From NCBI GenBank assembly GCA_015277795.1, contig CP063848.1, forward strand, positions 2,418,001-2,482,000: a stretch of DNA of 64,000 bases. The letters run 5' to 3'. The notes below the pieces were generated by a model. That model saw only the letters and a program-made list of their open reading frames with translations. It searched no databases and was not told where the DNA came from. This DNA is from Massilia sp. UMI-21. Its GTDB lineage: Bacteria > Pseudomonadota > Gammaproteobacteria > Burkholderiales > Burkholderiaceae_D. This document shows, piece after piece, positions 9,345 through 19,697 of the stretch (position 1 is its first letter; each line of letters starts with the position of its first letter). A program made the position numbers and the translations under genes.

Positions 9345-10337
9345 TCAGCGGTGGACTGCAGGTTCCACTGCGGGCGCCGCGGCCGGCGTCTTTGCCGTTG
9401 TCTGGCGATTGGCTGCCGGCGAGCAGAAGCGGTTCTTGCCGGCGCGCTTGGCTTCGTACAGGGCGTAGTCAGCGATGCTGATCAGGGCGTCCACCGATTC
9501 GGCGTCGTCCGGATAGATGCTGATGCCGATCGAGGTCGACAGGCGCAGGGTCAGGTCGTTGACGAAATAGGGCTCGGACACCGCTTCGACCAATTTGGCC
9601 GCCGGTCCCTGGGCGTCGGCCAGGCTGTGGATTTCGCCCAGCACCACCATGAACTCGTCGCCGCCGAGGCGCGCCACGGTGTCTTCCTTGCGCGAGCTCG
9701 CCAGCAGGCGCTGCGACACCATCTTCAGGATGTCGTCGCCATAGGCGTGGCCATAGGTGTCGTTGATCGCCTTGAAGCCGTCCAGGTCGAGGTACATGAT
9801 CGCGGCCTTGGTGTGGCTGCGGTTGGCGTGCTGCAGGGCGGTCTCGATGCGGTCCTCGAGCAGGCGGCGGTTGGGCAGGCCGGTGAGGGCGTCATGCAGG
9901 GCCAATTCCTGTTGCGCGCGGCTGTACTGCGCCAGTTCCTTGTAGAGCAGGCGCACTTCGAGCATGTTATGGATGCGCTTGTGCACCTCGAGCAGGTCGA
10001 ACGGTTTGCTGATGAAGTCGCGCGCACCCGCTTCCAGGGCGGCGATCTTGAAGCTCGGCTGGGCCGTCAGGGCCAGTACCGGCAGGTAGCCTCCCTGTTC
10101 GATTTCCTTCAGCCCCTTCATGACCTGGAAGCCGTTCAGGCCGGGCATCTGCAGGTCGAGCAGGATCAGGTCGTAGTTGTGCTCGCGGTGCAGCGGGCAT
10201 ACCTGTTCAGGCAGCATCGTCGAACTGACGCAAGTGTAGCCTTCCTCGCGCAATATCTCTTCCATCAGCTCGATATTGTCGGGCGAGTCGTCCACCACCA
10301 GGATCTTCGCGTTCAAAATGTCTTGTCTGCTCGGCAT
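9345..10337 (-). CDS. Response regulator diguanylate cyclase (REC-GGDEF)
   Basis: A 330-residue soluble enzyme expected to make cyclic di-GMP from two GTP when phosphorylated. The receiver spans residues 11-125 with Asp61 and Lys111. The GGDEF domain follows with the active motif GGDEF at 225-229 and a product-inhibition site RKED at 216-219, exactly five residues upstream. I chose the ATG at 10337, preceded by an AAGAGAAC site, over one 57 bp further upstream. It lies just upstream, in the same direction, of the IS pair's far side and is separated from the 10464 kinase by about 125 bp. Confidence 0.9.
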   Translation of the reverse strand: MPSRQDILNAKILVVDDSPDNIELMEEILREEGYTCVSSTMLPEQVCPLHREHNYDLILLDLQMPGLNGFQVMKGLKEIEQGGYLPVLALTAQPSFKIAALEAGARDFISKPFDLLEVHKRIHNMLEVRLLYKELAQYSRAQQELALHDALTGLPNRRLLEDRIETALQHANRSHTKAAIMYLDLDGFKAINDTYGHAYGDDILKMVSQRLLASSRKEDTVARLGGDEFMVVLGEIHSLADAQGPAAKLVEAVSEPYFVNDLTLRLSTSIGISIYPDDAESVDALISIADYALYEAKRAGKNRFCSPAANRQTTAKTPAAAPAVEPAVHR

Positions 10338-10463
10338 GCTTGTTCTCTTGTATGCTGTCGGCAATGCACCCATTTCCTTTTGGAATGGATACATCCCATC
10401 TCTTCATAGTCTAACAAAGCCCATAAAATTTCTTGTAGGACAGCGCCGCGTGTCGCGGTAGGA

Positions 10464-13400
10464 TCATCCACGACCGTGTCCTCGCGTACTCGCCGCCGTC
10501 ATCGGCGTGGCCGGAACGGCCACGGAGGCCACTGCGGCAATCAGTTCGCCCGGTTCCACCGGCTTCGAAATATGGGTTGAAAATCCTGCTTCGAGCGCCT
10601 TCAGGCGGTCTTCCGGCCGGGCGAAGGCGGTCAGCGCGATCGCCGGCAACTGGCCGCCGGCTTCGCGCGGCAGCGCCCGCACCCAGGCGATCAGCTCGAA
10701 TCCGTCGACCTCGGGCATGCCGAGGTCGCTGATCAGCACGTCCGGCCGGTCGGTGCGCATGGCGTCGAAGGCTTCGCGCGCGCTGGCCGCAACCCGCACC
10801 CGGGCGTGGCAGTCGGTCAGGATGCGCGCAATCAGTTCACGTCCATCGCGGGCGTCGTCCACGACCAGCACCGTCAAGCCGTTCAGGTCGCGCACCGCGG
10901 CGTCCGGCGCTTCCGGCGCCGGCGTGTGGGCGGGCGTGACCCGTCCGGCGCGGCCCGCATCCGCCGGCGCCTCGGCGCGCGGCAGTTCGATGGTGAAGCT
11001 GGCCCCCAGGCCCTCGCCGGGACTGTCGGCCCGCACCGTGCCGCCGTGCTGCTCGACAAGGTGCTTGACGATCGACAGGCCCAGTCCCAGGCCGCCATGG
11101 CGCCGGGTCATGGAGGCGTCTTCCTGGCGGAAGCGCTCGAAGACGTGCGTGATGAATTCGGGCCGGATGCCGGCGCCGTTGTCGTGTACCGTGATCGCCA
11201 CCACCTTGCCGCCTTCGCCCTCGCGCTCGCGCACTTCCACGCTCACCTTGCCGTCGCGCGGCGTGAACTTGATCGCGTTCGACAGCAGGTTCCAGATTAC
11301 CTGCTGCAACCTGCCGGTGTCGCCGGCCACCAGCGCGCCCGGCGCCGCATAGTGCTTGTCGATGGTGATGTGCTTGGCGTCGGCCGCCGGGCGCACGGTC
11401 TCGATGGCGGCGTCGATGAAGGCGGCGGGAGCGGTCGCCTGCATGTCGAGCAGTACCTTGCCCGAGGTGATGCGGCTCATGTCGAGCAGATCCTCGATCA
11501 GCTGGGCCTGGGCGCGCGCGTTGCGTTCGATGGTCTGCAGGCCGCGCTGCAGGTCGGCGCCGTCGCGGCTGCCGCGGCGCAGCACCTGCGACCAGCCGAG
11601 GATGGCCGACAGCGGCGTGCGCAGCTCGTGCGACAGGGTGGCCAGGAATTCGTCCTTCATCTGGCTGCTGCGCTCGGCCTCGGCGCGGGCCTCGCGCTCG
11701 TTTTCGAGCAGCAGCTTGCGTTCTTCGGCGGCGCGGCGGGTGGCCTCGTACAGGCGGGTGTTCTCGACCGCGATCGCGGCCTGGGCGGCGATGCCGCGCA
11801 CGATACGCTCGCTGCGCTCGGTAAACACGCCCGGTTCGGGGTGGCCGAAGAACATGGTGCCGAGCAGTTCGCCCGAGCGCGGCGCCACCGGCACCGCCAT
11901 GTAGGCACGCAGGCAGGGCTGGCCGGCCGGCAGGCCGAATGCGGGCGCCAGGTCGGCATGCTGCGGGTCGCGGGTGATGTCGTCGATCCGCACCAGGCGC
12001 TCGCCGCGCAGTGCGGGCGGGTACAGCGCAGTCGTGCGCGCCGCGTCGAAGCTCTGGAATTCGTGCGCGACCCCACCCGCCACGGTGGCCGTCGAGAACA
12101 GGGTGCCGTCGCCTTCGGCGCCGTAGTGGATGAAGGCGCCGCAGCGCGCGCCGCTGACCCCCAGCGCCGCTTCGGTGGCGGCGCGCAGCAGCGAACGCAG
12201 GTCGCGGGTCGAGGCCAGCACGCTGCCGGTATTGTTGAGCAGTTCGAGCACGTGCGACTCGTCGCGCAGCGCCTGCTCGACGCGCTTGACCTGGTCGACA
12301 TCGGTATTGGTGCCGAACCAGTGCACCACGCGGCCGTCGGCGTCGCGCACCGCGCTCAGGCGCGTCAGGTACCAGCGGTAGTTACCGTCGGCGCCGCGCA
12401 AGGGGAATTCCATTTCGAAGGGTTCGCCGCTGCGGATGGTCTCGTGCCAGCGCGCCATCACGGCCGGCACGGTATCCGGCTCGATCACGTCTTCCCAGCC
12501 CCAGCCGACACTTTGCTCCGGCGTGCGCCCGGTATAGGCATACCAGCGGTCGTTGAACCAGACGATGGCGCCGTCGGTGCCGGCCATCCAGGCCAGTTGC
12601 GGAATGGTATTGGCCAGCGCGCGCAGCAGCTCCTCGCTCTGGCGCAAGGTGTCTTCGGCGCTTTTCCTGGCGCTGATGTCCTGGACCACGCCGGTCATGC
12701 CGACCAGGGTTTCCTGGCCCTTGCGCTCGGCATAGTCGGGACGGCCGACCAATGCGACCCAGCGCGGCGCCGCTTGGGCGGCCTCGTCCGCATCGCCGCC
12801 GGGGCTGGTCAGCACCCGGCATTCGATGTTCAGGTCGGCGCGCGCCTTGAAGGCCTTGAGCACGGCGCGCCGCACCTGGGTGCGGTGCGCGGGGTGCAGG
12901 CGGGTGCGCAGCTGCGGCCAGGGCAGCGGCGTCTCGGCCGGCAGGCCGAGGATGCCGGCCGCGCGCGGCCCCAGGATCACCCGGTCGCGTGCGGCGTCCC
13001 AGCGCCAGTCGCCCAGGCGGCCGGCGGCCAGCGCCACCTGCAGGCGGTTGTTGTTCTCGACCAGGGCCTGCTGGTCCAGCTTGCGCTGGGTGATGTCCTG
13101 GAAGTACAGGGTCAGCCCGTCCGGCGAGGGGTGCAGGCGCATCTCGAGCCAGCACTGCAGGCGGGCGTAATAGAAATCGCGCACCACGGTCTCGCGCTGC
13201 TCCATGGCGCGCAGACAATCCTGGGCGACCGAGGTGCCGTGCAGGTCCTCGAACTCTTCCCACAGGTTCTTGCCGAGCAGGCCGGCGCGGTGCTTCTCGA
13301 GCGGCGCGATCATGTCGAGCGCGCGGCCATTGATATACGTGATGCGCCAGTCGCGGTCGACCGCGCAGAAACCGTCCGACAGGCTCTCGAGCATGTTTTC

Positions 13401-13538
13401 CATGCGCTCGCTGGCGCGCCGCAGCGCCTCCTGCGCGGCCATCAGCTCTTCTTCGGCGCGCTGGCGTGCGGCAAGCACGCTCTGCGCATTGCGCAAGGCC
13501 GCCGTGCGCATCATCTCGAGTTCGCGTTCGTCGCTCAT
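10464..13538 (-). CDS. PAS/GAF hybrid sensor histidine kinase
   Basis: A 1024-residue soluble hybrid kinase. Order: N-terminal coiled coil (1-45), PAS (about 45-150), a second PAS-like module (about 165-285), a third PAS with PAC (about 300-415), GAF (about 425-590), HisKA with His near 638 (SHELRTPLSA), ATPase domain (about 745-860, GGLGLGLSI), and a C-terminal receiver (about 890-1010) with Asp in ISDLGMPEVDG and Lys in ISKPVE. The ATG at 13538 overlaps the TGA of the upstream MetE-like gene as ATGA, so the two are translationally coupled. The stacked PAS/GAF modules suggest small-molecule or redox input. Confidence 0.9.
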   Translation of the reverse strand: MSDERELEMMRTAALRNAQSVLAARQRAEEELMAAQEALRRASERMENMLESLSDGFCAVDRDWRITYINGRALDMIAPLEKHRAGLLGKNLWEEFEDLHGTSVAQDCLRAMEQRETVVRDFYYARLQCWLEMRLHPSPDGLTLYFQDITQRKLDQQALVENNNRLQVALAAGRLGDWRWDAARDRVILGPRAAGILGLPAETPLPWPQLRTRLHPAHRTQVRRAVLKAFKARADLNIECRVLTSPGGDADEAAQAAPRWVALVGRPDYAERKGQETLVGMTGVVQDISARKSAEDTLRQSEELLRALANTIPQLAWMAGTDGAIVWFNDRWYAYTGRTPEQSVGWGWEDVIEPDTVPAVMARWHETIRSGEPFEMEFPLRGADGNYRWYLTRLSAVRDADGRVVHWFGTNTDVDQVKRVEQALRDESHVLELLNNTGSVLASTRDLRSLLRAATEAALGVSGARCGAFIHYGAEGDGTLFSTATVAGGVAHEFQSFDAARTTALYPPALRGERLVRIDDITRDPQHADLAPAFGLPAGQPCLRAYMAVPVAPRSGELLGTMFFGHPEPGVFTERSERIVRGIAAQAAIAVENTRLYEATRRAAEERKLLLENEREARAEAERSSQMKDEFLATLSHELRTPLSAILGWSQVLRRGSRDGADLQRGLQTIERNARAQAQLIEDLLDMSRITSGKVLLDMQATAPAAFIDAAIETVRPAADAKHITIDKHYAAPGALVAGDTGRLQQVIWNLLSNAIKFTPRDGKVSVEVREREGEGGKVVAITVHDNGAGIRPEFITHVFERFRQEDASMTRRHGGLGLGLSIVKHLVEQHGGTVRADSPGEGLGASFTIELPRAEAPADAGRAGRVTPAHTPAPEAPDAAVRDLNGLTVLVVDDARDGRELIARILTDCHARVRVAASAREAFDAMRTDRPDVLISDLGMPEVDGFELIAWVRALPREAGGQLPAIALTAFARPEDRLKALEAGFSTHISKPVEPGELIAAVASVAVPATPMTAASTRGHGRG

Positions 13539-14626
13539 GCGGCCCCCACCAGGAGCGCAGCGGCGAGGCGCGTGCCCTCGACCCGCGCGCGCAGCTTGGC
13601 GAACGCGGTGGGCCGGCCGACGCCGTCGTCGTCGAAGAAGGGGGCGAAACCGGCATCGTCGGTGGTGCCGAGCCGCTGCGGATCCAGGTAGCGCGCAGCC
13701 AGCAAGACCCGGTCGCGCACCTGTTCGGCGCTTTCGATGCGGGGATCGAGCGGGTCGGTCACGCCGACGAACACGCGCTGGTCCGGGCGCGCGTAGTCGC
13801 GCGCGTTGCGCAGTACGCGCTCGGGCTCGGGCTGGCCGGCCATGGCGATATAGAAGCTGCCGGCGCGGATCTCGAACAGTGCCGGTAACAGCTCGGCGTA
13901 GTCGACATGGCCGGCCTCGGCCGCATCGGCGCCGTCGAGCCACACCCCGGCGGCCGACACGTGCACGCCGATCAGGGCGCGCTCGGCGCTCGAAAAGCGG
14001 GCCAGGGCCATGTTGTTCAGGTGGACGAAGCTGGCCAGCAGGGCGCCGCTCGGGTCGAGCCGCATGGCCAGCGGACCTTCGGCAAAATCGACTTGCACCT
14101 TGTGGGCGCCCGCCTCGAGGCAGCGCCGGATCTCGGTCTCGTGCTCGCGCACCAGGTCGTCCAGGAATTGTTCGCGCGGGTAGCCCGGCAGGCCGTCGGG
14201 CGGGTAGAGCAGCGACAGGGCCGATGGCGAGATGATCGCCTGCTTAACCGGTTGGCAGGCGTAACGCTGCGCCGCGCGCACGTATTCGTCGGCGTAGCGC
14301 TGATAGCGGAACGGGCCGCGGGTCAGGCGCGGCATGCGCTGCGGCCTACCCTTGCCGCGGGGCGAGACGGGAATCCGGAAGCCGTCCGGCGCGGTATTGG
14401 CCGCCCCACGCACCGGGTAGCACCAAAAATTGTCGAGCTTGCCTTGTTCGCCGTCGCTGATCACGGGCGATCCGCTGGCCTCGAAGGCGGCTACGGTCGT
14501 GCGCACCGCCGCGTCGAGCAGGGGCGCGAGCTGGCTGGCTCCGGCGCCGCCGCGGATTGCGGCGACCAGCTCGGGCGGGCGGGGAATGCTGCCGATTGGT
14601 TCAGTCGGTATCATCATCGCTGGCAT
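13535..14626 (-). CDS. MetE-like (cobalamin-independent methionine synthase II family) protein without zinc cysteines
   Basis: About 363 residues, related to the C-terminal catalytic barrel of MetE and to the single-domain 'methionine synthase II' group. The substrate-side motifs EPIGSIPRP near the start, ISDGEQGK (about 57) and VDFAEGPLAMRL (about 180) are kept. The two zinc-site segments are altered: the family's HxC is HVS here (His222, Ser224) and the Cys of GTTDDCGF is Ala (about 325). Methyl transfer to a thiol by the usual zinc mechanism therefore looks lost. ATGs at 14617 and 14614 or a GTG at 14647 are alternative starts. Its stop overlaps the start of the hybrid kinase. Confidence 0.75.
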   Translation of the reverse strand: MPAMMIPTEPIGSIPRPPELVAAIRGGAGASQLAPLLDAAVRTTVAAFEASGSPVISDGEQGKLDNFWCYPVRGAANTAPDGFRIPVSPRGKGRPQRMPRLTRGPFRYQRYADEYVRAAQRYACQPVKQAIISPSALSLLYPPDGLPGYPREQFLDDLVREHETEIRRCLEAGAHKVQVDFAEGPLAMRLDPSGALLASFVHLNNMALARFSSAERALIGVHVSAAGVWLDGADAAEAGHVDYAELLPALFEIRAGSFYIAMAGQPEPERVLRNARDYARPDQRVFVGVTDPLDPRIESAEQVRDRVLLAARYLDPQRLGTTDDAGFAPFFDDDGVGRPTAFAKLRARVEGTRLAAALLVGAA

Positions 14627-14723
14627 GGTGGCAGACGGCGGGCGCACGGCTGCGCCGGGCCCGGCGCGACCAATGAGGGCCCATTGTAGCCCAGCCGGGA
14701 CCTGTCGGGTCGGACAACCGGGA

Positions 14724-15578
14724 TCACCTTCCGTTCGCCGCGCGCTGCGACACCTTTGCCAGGGCGTCCTGCAGCTGGTCCAGTTCGTAGGGCTTCTGGA
14801 GCGACAGGTACGGAAATTCGAGGTGGCGCAACAGCGAGTCGCCGTAGCCGGATGCGAAGATCACTTTCAGCGCGGGGTAGTCGGCGAGGGCGCGCCGCGC
14901 CAGGTCGACGCCCGACATGCCCGGCAGGCTGACGTCCGAGAACAGCACGTGGTAGCGCTGCTTTCCCAGCAGCGCCAGGGCCTCGTCGGGATGGGCCACG
15001 CCGTCCGCCTCGTGGCCGAAGGCCTTGAGCATTTCGCACACCAGGTACTGCGAATCGAGGTTGTCTTCGACCACCAGGATGCGCAGCCCGGCATCCGGTG
15101 CATCCTGTTCGGCAAGCAGCGGGGTAGTAGCGGGCGGCGCCAGCAGGATGTGCACGCCCCCAACGCCGCCGGCGCCGTCGGCCACCGGGGTCAGGCGCAG
15201 GTCGACGCAATGCTCGCGCGGGCCGTCCGCGTGACGGAAGTGCAGGACGGCATGCTCGACCACGCCGGGCTGTCCGGACCAGGCCTGCTGCAGTGCGCCG
15301 CCGGCGCCGGACAGCGGCGGCGGCAGTACCGAGGGCACCGAGCCGCCGGGCACCCTGCCGCAGCCGAGGCCGGCCAGCACGGCGTAGGCTTCGTTGAAGA
15401 CCAGGACCGTCTCGCGCCCCCATACGAGCAAGCCGGGCACGGGCGTATTGAGCAGCAGGTCGGCAGCCACGCGCAGCGGGACCGGCCAGCCGGACGGTTC
15501 GCCCAGGCTCGACCCGGTCCAATCGTAGGAGGCAGCGTTGCGTGGGTCGTTGGCACTGCGCGGATCGAATTCAGGCAT
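14724..15578 (-). CDS. PAS-like/receiver two-domain protein
   Basis: A 284-residue soluble protein. Residues 15-150 resemble the N-terminal PAS-like module often found before kinases in this group (SLGEPSGWPVPLR, then WGRETVLVFNEAYAVL). Residues about 168-280 are a receiver with acidic pair VVEDN, phosphoacceptor Asp in FSDVSLPG and Lys in LQKPYE. There is no kinase or output domain, so it may act as a phosphate sink or shuttle. It is co-directional with the MetE-like/kinase pair downstream, about 100 bp away. An intrinsic terminator lies about 95 bp upstream of its start, inside or ahead of its leader. Confidence 0.8.
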   Translation of the reverse strand: MPEFDPRSANDPRNAASYDWTGSSLGEPSGWPVPLRVAADLLLNTPVPGLLVWGRETVLVFNEAYAVLAGLGCGRVPGGSVPSVLPPPLSGAGGALQQAWSGQPGVVEHAVLHFRHADGPREHCVDLRLTPVADGAGGVGGVHILLAPPATTPLLAEQDAPDAGLRILVVEDNLDSQYLVCEMLKAFGHEADGVAHPDEALALLGKQRYHVLFSDVSLPGMSGVDLARRALADYPALKVIFASGYGDSLLRHLEFPYLSLQKPYELDQLQDALAKVSQRAANGR

Positions 15579-15673
15579 GGGAGAAATGTTGTAGGAACGA
15601 AAACATGGCGGCCATCCTACACCAAATGCCGCCTTGCTGCCCTGACGATCCGTGCGGCCTGCATGGCCGGGAC

Positions 15674-15703
15674 AAAAAAAAGCCCGCTTACGGGAAGCGG
15701 GCT
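15674..15703 (-). terminator. Strong intrinsic terminator, minus strand
   Basis: AGCCCGCTT (15681-15689) pairs perfectly with AAGCGGGCT (15695-15703), and eight A's on the plus strand (15674-15681) give a run of U's on a minus-strand transcript. No protein gene lies directly upstream on the minus strand, so it ends either a small RNA or an attenuated leader of the gene at 14724. Confidence 0.8.
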
Positions 15704-15792
15704 GAATCTATTTCCTTGGAGGAGAATAGAGGAGACAGAAGCATCATGCTGCATTGCCGCAAATTGGTCCAATTTATATTTCCAATGGCGGT
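15675..15792 (-). ncRNA. Candidate small RNA with anti-Shine-Dalgarno stretches
   Basis: A minus-strand transcript of about 115 nt is proposed, ending at the terminator 15674-15703. A consensus -35 TTGACA lies at 15820-15825, followed at 16 bp by a weak TATTCC. The predicted RNA carries UCUCCUCUAUUCUCCUCC (15717-15734 region), two copies of an anti-Shine-Dalgarno-like sequence in a single-stranded-looking stretch before the terminator stem. No long open frame fits the interval. It could also be an attenuator leader for the gene at 14724. Sequence evidence only. Confidence 0.35.
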
Positions 15793-15910
15793 CATCAGGA
15801 ATATTGATGAGTCCTGGCTTGTCAACAGGGCCGTGGCATGCGCGCGACGCCGGCCGCGCAGCAATCGTGCGCACTTGGTGCATGACAGAAAATGTTCTAG
15901 GATGGCAACT

Positions 15911-16206
15911 ATGTCAAAACCTTCCCCGCTTGCCTGCGTTTGTGCGGCACTGCTTTCGCTGCACACAGGTAGCGGGCCTGCGTCCGCCCAGTCCGACCCG
16001 CCGCTTGCCGCCCAGGCAGCCACGCGCCCGCGCAGCCGGGCTATCATGAACTCGACGTCAGGATCGCGTGGCAGGCGCGCCCCGGCCTCGAACCGGCCCT
16101 CGCGGGCCGTAACCTGCCGCAAGCCGGCCATCCCGGGCTCGGGGCGGCGGGCATGCGCTACCTGGCCGAACGCGGTGTGTTCGCCAGCGCAACGCTGCGT
16201 TTTTGA
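15911..16206 (+). pseudogene. TonB-dependent receptor pseudogene (internal deletion)
   Basis: Starts with an ATG and a good signal peptide (MSKPSPLACVCAALLSL..., cleavage near Ala-Gln at residues 27-28). From about 16020 the reading frame that makes sense shifts by +2 and reads GYHELDVRIAWQARPG... to MRYLAERGVFASATLRF and a TGA at 16204-16206. That is the last strands of a TonB-dependent outer-membrane receptor, ending in the aromatic residue required by the barrel assembly machinery. The plug and nearly all of the barrel, usually about 600 residues, are missing. The stop is 6 bp before yfiR, so the receptor was the first gene of this operon. Confidence 0.85.
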
Positions 16207-16212
16207 AGGCCC

Positions 16213-16805
16213 ATGACAAGAATGAAGACACACCCTCCCGATCGACCGCGACGCCGCCTGGCCTGCAGGACGGTCGCATTGCCGCTGCTGCTGGCGGCGG
16301 CCGGCACCGCGCCGCGCGCCATGGCCGATGCCGGCGGGCTCGCGCTCGAGCGCCGGGTCAAGGCGGCCTTCCTGTACAAGTTCCTGGGCTATGCGGAATT
16401 CCCGCCGGAAGCCTTTTCCGATCCGGCCGGGCCGCTGACGATCGGCGTGGTCGGCGCCGAGAACATGGCCGCCGAACTGGCGCGCATCGCCGCCGGGCGG
16501 ATGGTCGCGGGGCGTCCGATCGCGGTGCGGCGGGTCAACGAGCACGAAGCCGTGCCGCCGGTGCACCTGCTGTTCGTAGCCGGCAATGACACCGAACGCG
16601 CCGCCCGTGTGCTGCGCGCCGCGTCCGGCGCCTGGCTCACCGTGACCGAGTGCGAAGGCTGCCTGCGCCATGGCAGCGTGATCAACTTCCGCATCGTCGA
16701 TGAACGCGTGCGCTTCGACGTGTCGCTCGATGCCGCCGAAAGGAAGAACGTCAAGCTCAGTTCGCGCCTGCTGACCGTCGCCAACCGGATCCAGAAGGGA
16801 GGGGC

Positions 16806-16809
<4 letters not shown>
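16213..16809 (+). CDS. YfiR family periplasmic protein
   Basis: A 198-residue protein of the YfiR/DUF4154 family, with an Arg-rich signal peptide (residues 1-36, ending near AMA-DAG). The family signature ERRVKAAFLYKFLGYAEFP is at about 47-65. The closing segment (INFRIVDERVRFDVS, then LSSRLLTVA) also fits. In Pseudomonas YfiR restrains the diguanylate cyclase YfiN; here the partner is a hybrid histidine kinase, whose ATG overlaps the YfiR stop as ATGA. A GAAGG site sits across the stop codon of the receptor pseudogene. Regulation of the kinase's periplasmic part by YfiR is inference. Confidence 0.85.
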
Positions 16810-18701
<1,892 letters not shown>

Positions 18702-18771
18702 GCAGCCGGGAAGGCGGCGGCAGCGCGCCCGGGAAGGCGGCGCGACCCGGGCTGCGCCCGCTGCCTCGGCT

Positions 18772-18895
18772 TGCCCGGCGAGCTCCTGGTCGGTGACGCC
18801 AATGCCGCCTGTCGCGCGTGTTCACGACAACATGGCTTCGCGCACCGGGCGGCGCGTCGCGAGCGGCGTCATCGACAAGCAAGGGTGACAGCGCC
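18772..18895 (+). mobile_element. IS1595-family 3' remnant
   Basis: The frame from 18771 reads GELLVGDANAACRACSRQHGFAHRAA, which matches the IS1595 transposases at 7105 and 8182 (LLVSDANAAYRAFSRKHGIAHQA). It then jumps to the element's last bases. The right terminal repeat (GGTGACAGCGCC) ends at 18895. The left two thirds and part of the C-terminal coding region are gone. It is a decayed relative of the intact pair 10 kb away. Confidence 0.8.
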
Positions 18896-18915
18896 ATCAC
18901 GCACCGTGGCAGCGC

Positions 18916-18947
18916 AAAAAAAAACGGAAGCGCTGGTGCGCTTCCGT
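18916..18947 (-). terminator. Intrinsic terminator of the PEP-CTERM gene
   Basis: ACGGAAGCGC (18924-18933) pairs with GCGCTTCCGT (18938-18947) around a TGGT loop. Nine A's on the plus strand (18916-18924) give the U run on the minus strand. It lies 24 bp after the stop of the gene at 18971. Confidence 0.9.
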
Positions 18948-18970
18948 CGCTGTGCCGTACCGGGACGGTA

Positions 18971-19516
18971 TCAGGCCTGCTTGGCCTTGCGGCGGCGAGC
19001 CAGGAAGCCCAGGACGCCGAGGCCGCCCAGCATCATGCCGTAGGTTTCCGGCTCCGGAACCGGCGCCAGCATCACTGCGCCGCCGAACGAGGCGCCGGCA
19101 TCCGACACCAGGTTACCGCTGACTTGCAGGTAGTAGTTACCGGCCATCAGGTTGTCGGAGGTGATGCTCCAGACATCGATCGCGCCGCTTTGCAGCATGG
19201 TGCCGTTGGTGATCAGGGAGTCGTCTTCGCCGTACAGGGCCAGGCCGGTGATGTCCAGGCCGGTGTCGGCGCCGCGGCTGATCGACGAGATGATCGCATC
19301 AAGATTCATGCCCATGTCACCGTCGACGGTGAAGGTGAACTGATCTTGGAAGGTATTGCCTTCGTTGTCAGCGGCGAAGGTATCGCCGAAGAAGGCGCTG
19401 TTATCGATCAGTTCCAGGGCCTGTGGCGTATCGCCAATCATGTCCTGGGCCATTACGGCCGACGAACCGAACGAAGCGGAAGCAATCACCATTGCAGCAA
19501 TCAGAGATTTTTTCAT
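18971..19516 (-). CDS. FxDxF-type PEP-CTERM sorted protein
   Basis: A 181-residue exported protein. Signal peptide at 1-23 (ending VMAQ). The FxDxFTF-like signature is FQDQFTFTV at about 56-64. The tail is a PEP-CTERM sorting signal: VPEPETYGMM, a hydrophobic helix (LGGLGVLGFLA) and a basic end RRRKAKQA. Such tails are cut by exosortase, and the proteins are surface or matrix components; the exosortase itself is not in this window. GAGGAAA lies 7 bases before the ATG. The upstream 300 bp contain a perfect 16-bp palindrome and repeated ATATGCTTGA. Confidence 0.9.
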   Translation of the reverse strand: MKKSLIAAMVIASASFGSSAVMAQDMIGDTPQALELIDNSAFFGDTFAADNEGNTFQDQFTFTVDGDMGMNLDAIISSISRGADTGLDITGLALYGEDDSLITNGTMLQSGAIDVWSITSDNLMAGNYYLQVSGNLVSDAGASFGGAVMLAPVPEPETYGMMLGGLGVLGFLARRRKAKQA

Positions 19517-19681
19517 TTCTATTTCCTCGCATTAGAATCAGCCGCGTCCTGCAGCCTGGGTTTCAAGTATCGGGGAACTTCATGCTATCAAAGGGATAAA
19601 AAAAAGCACGCGGAAGTGTGATTGAACGGGCAATTCATCGAATTCGTTCCAACAATCAAAAGATTTCCAAGGGGATATGCT

Positions 19682-19697
19682 TGAAGCGGCCGCTTCA
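19682..19697. promoter_or_regulatory. 16-bp perfect palindrome upstream of the PEP-CTERM gene
   Basis: TGAAGCGGCCGCTTCA, about 165 bp upstream of the ATG at 19516. The 10-mer ATATGCTTGA occurs at 19675-19684, overlapping its left edge, and again at 19715-19724. The rest of the 19517-19978 interval holds no gene that I can see. Nothing matches a clear sigma-54 -24/-12 box. The palindrome is a candidate operator. Confidence 0.45.

Noticed and set aside
10806..13691. 961-codon open frame on the plus strand
   Set aside because: It is antisense to the hybrid kinase, has the Arg/Ala/His/Gln-rich composition of a shadow frame and no domain.
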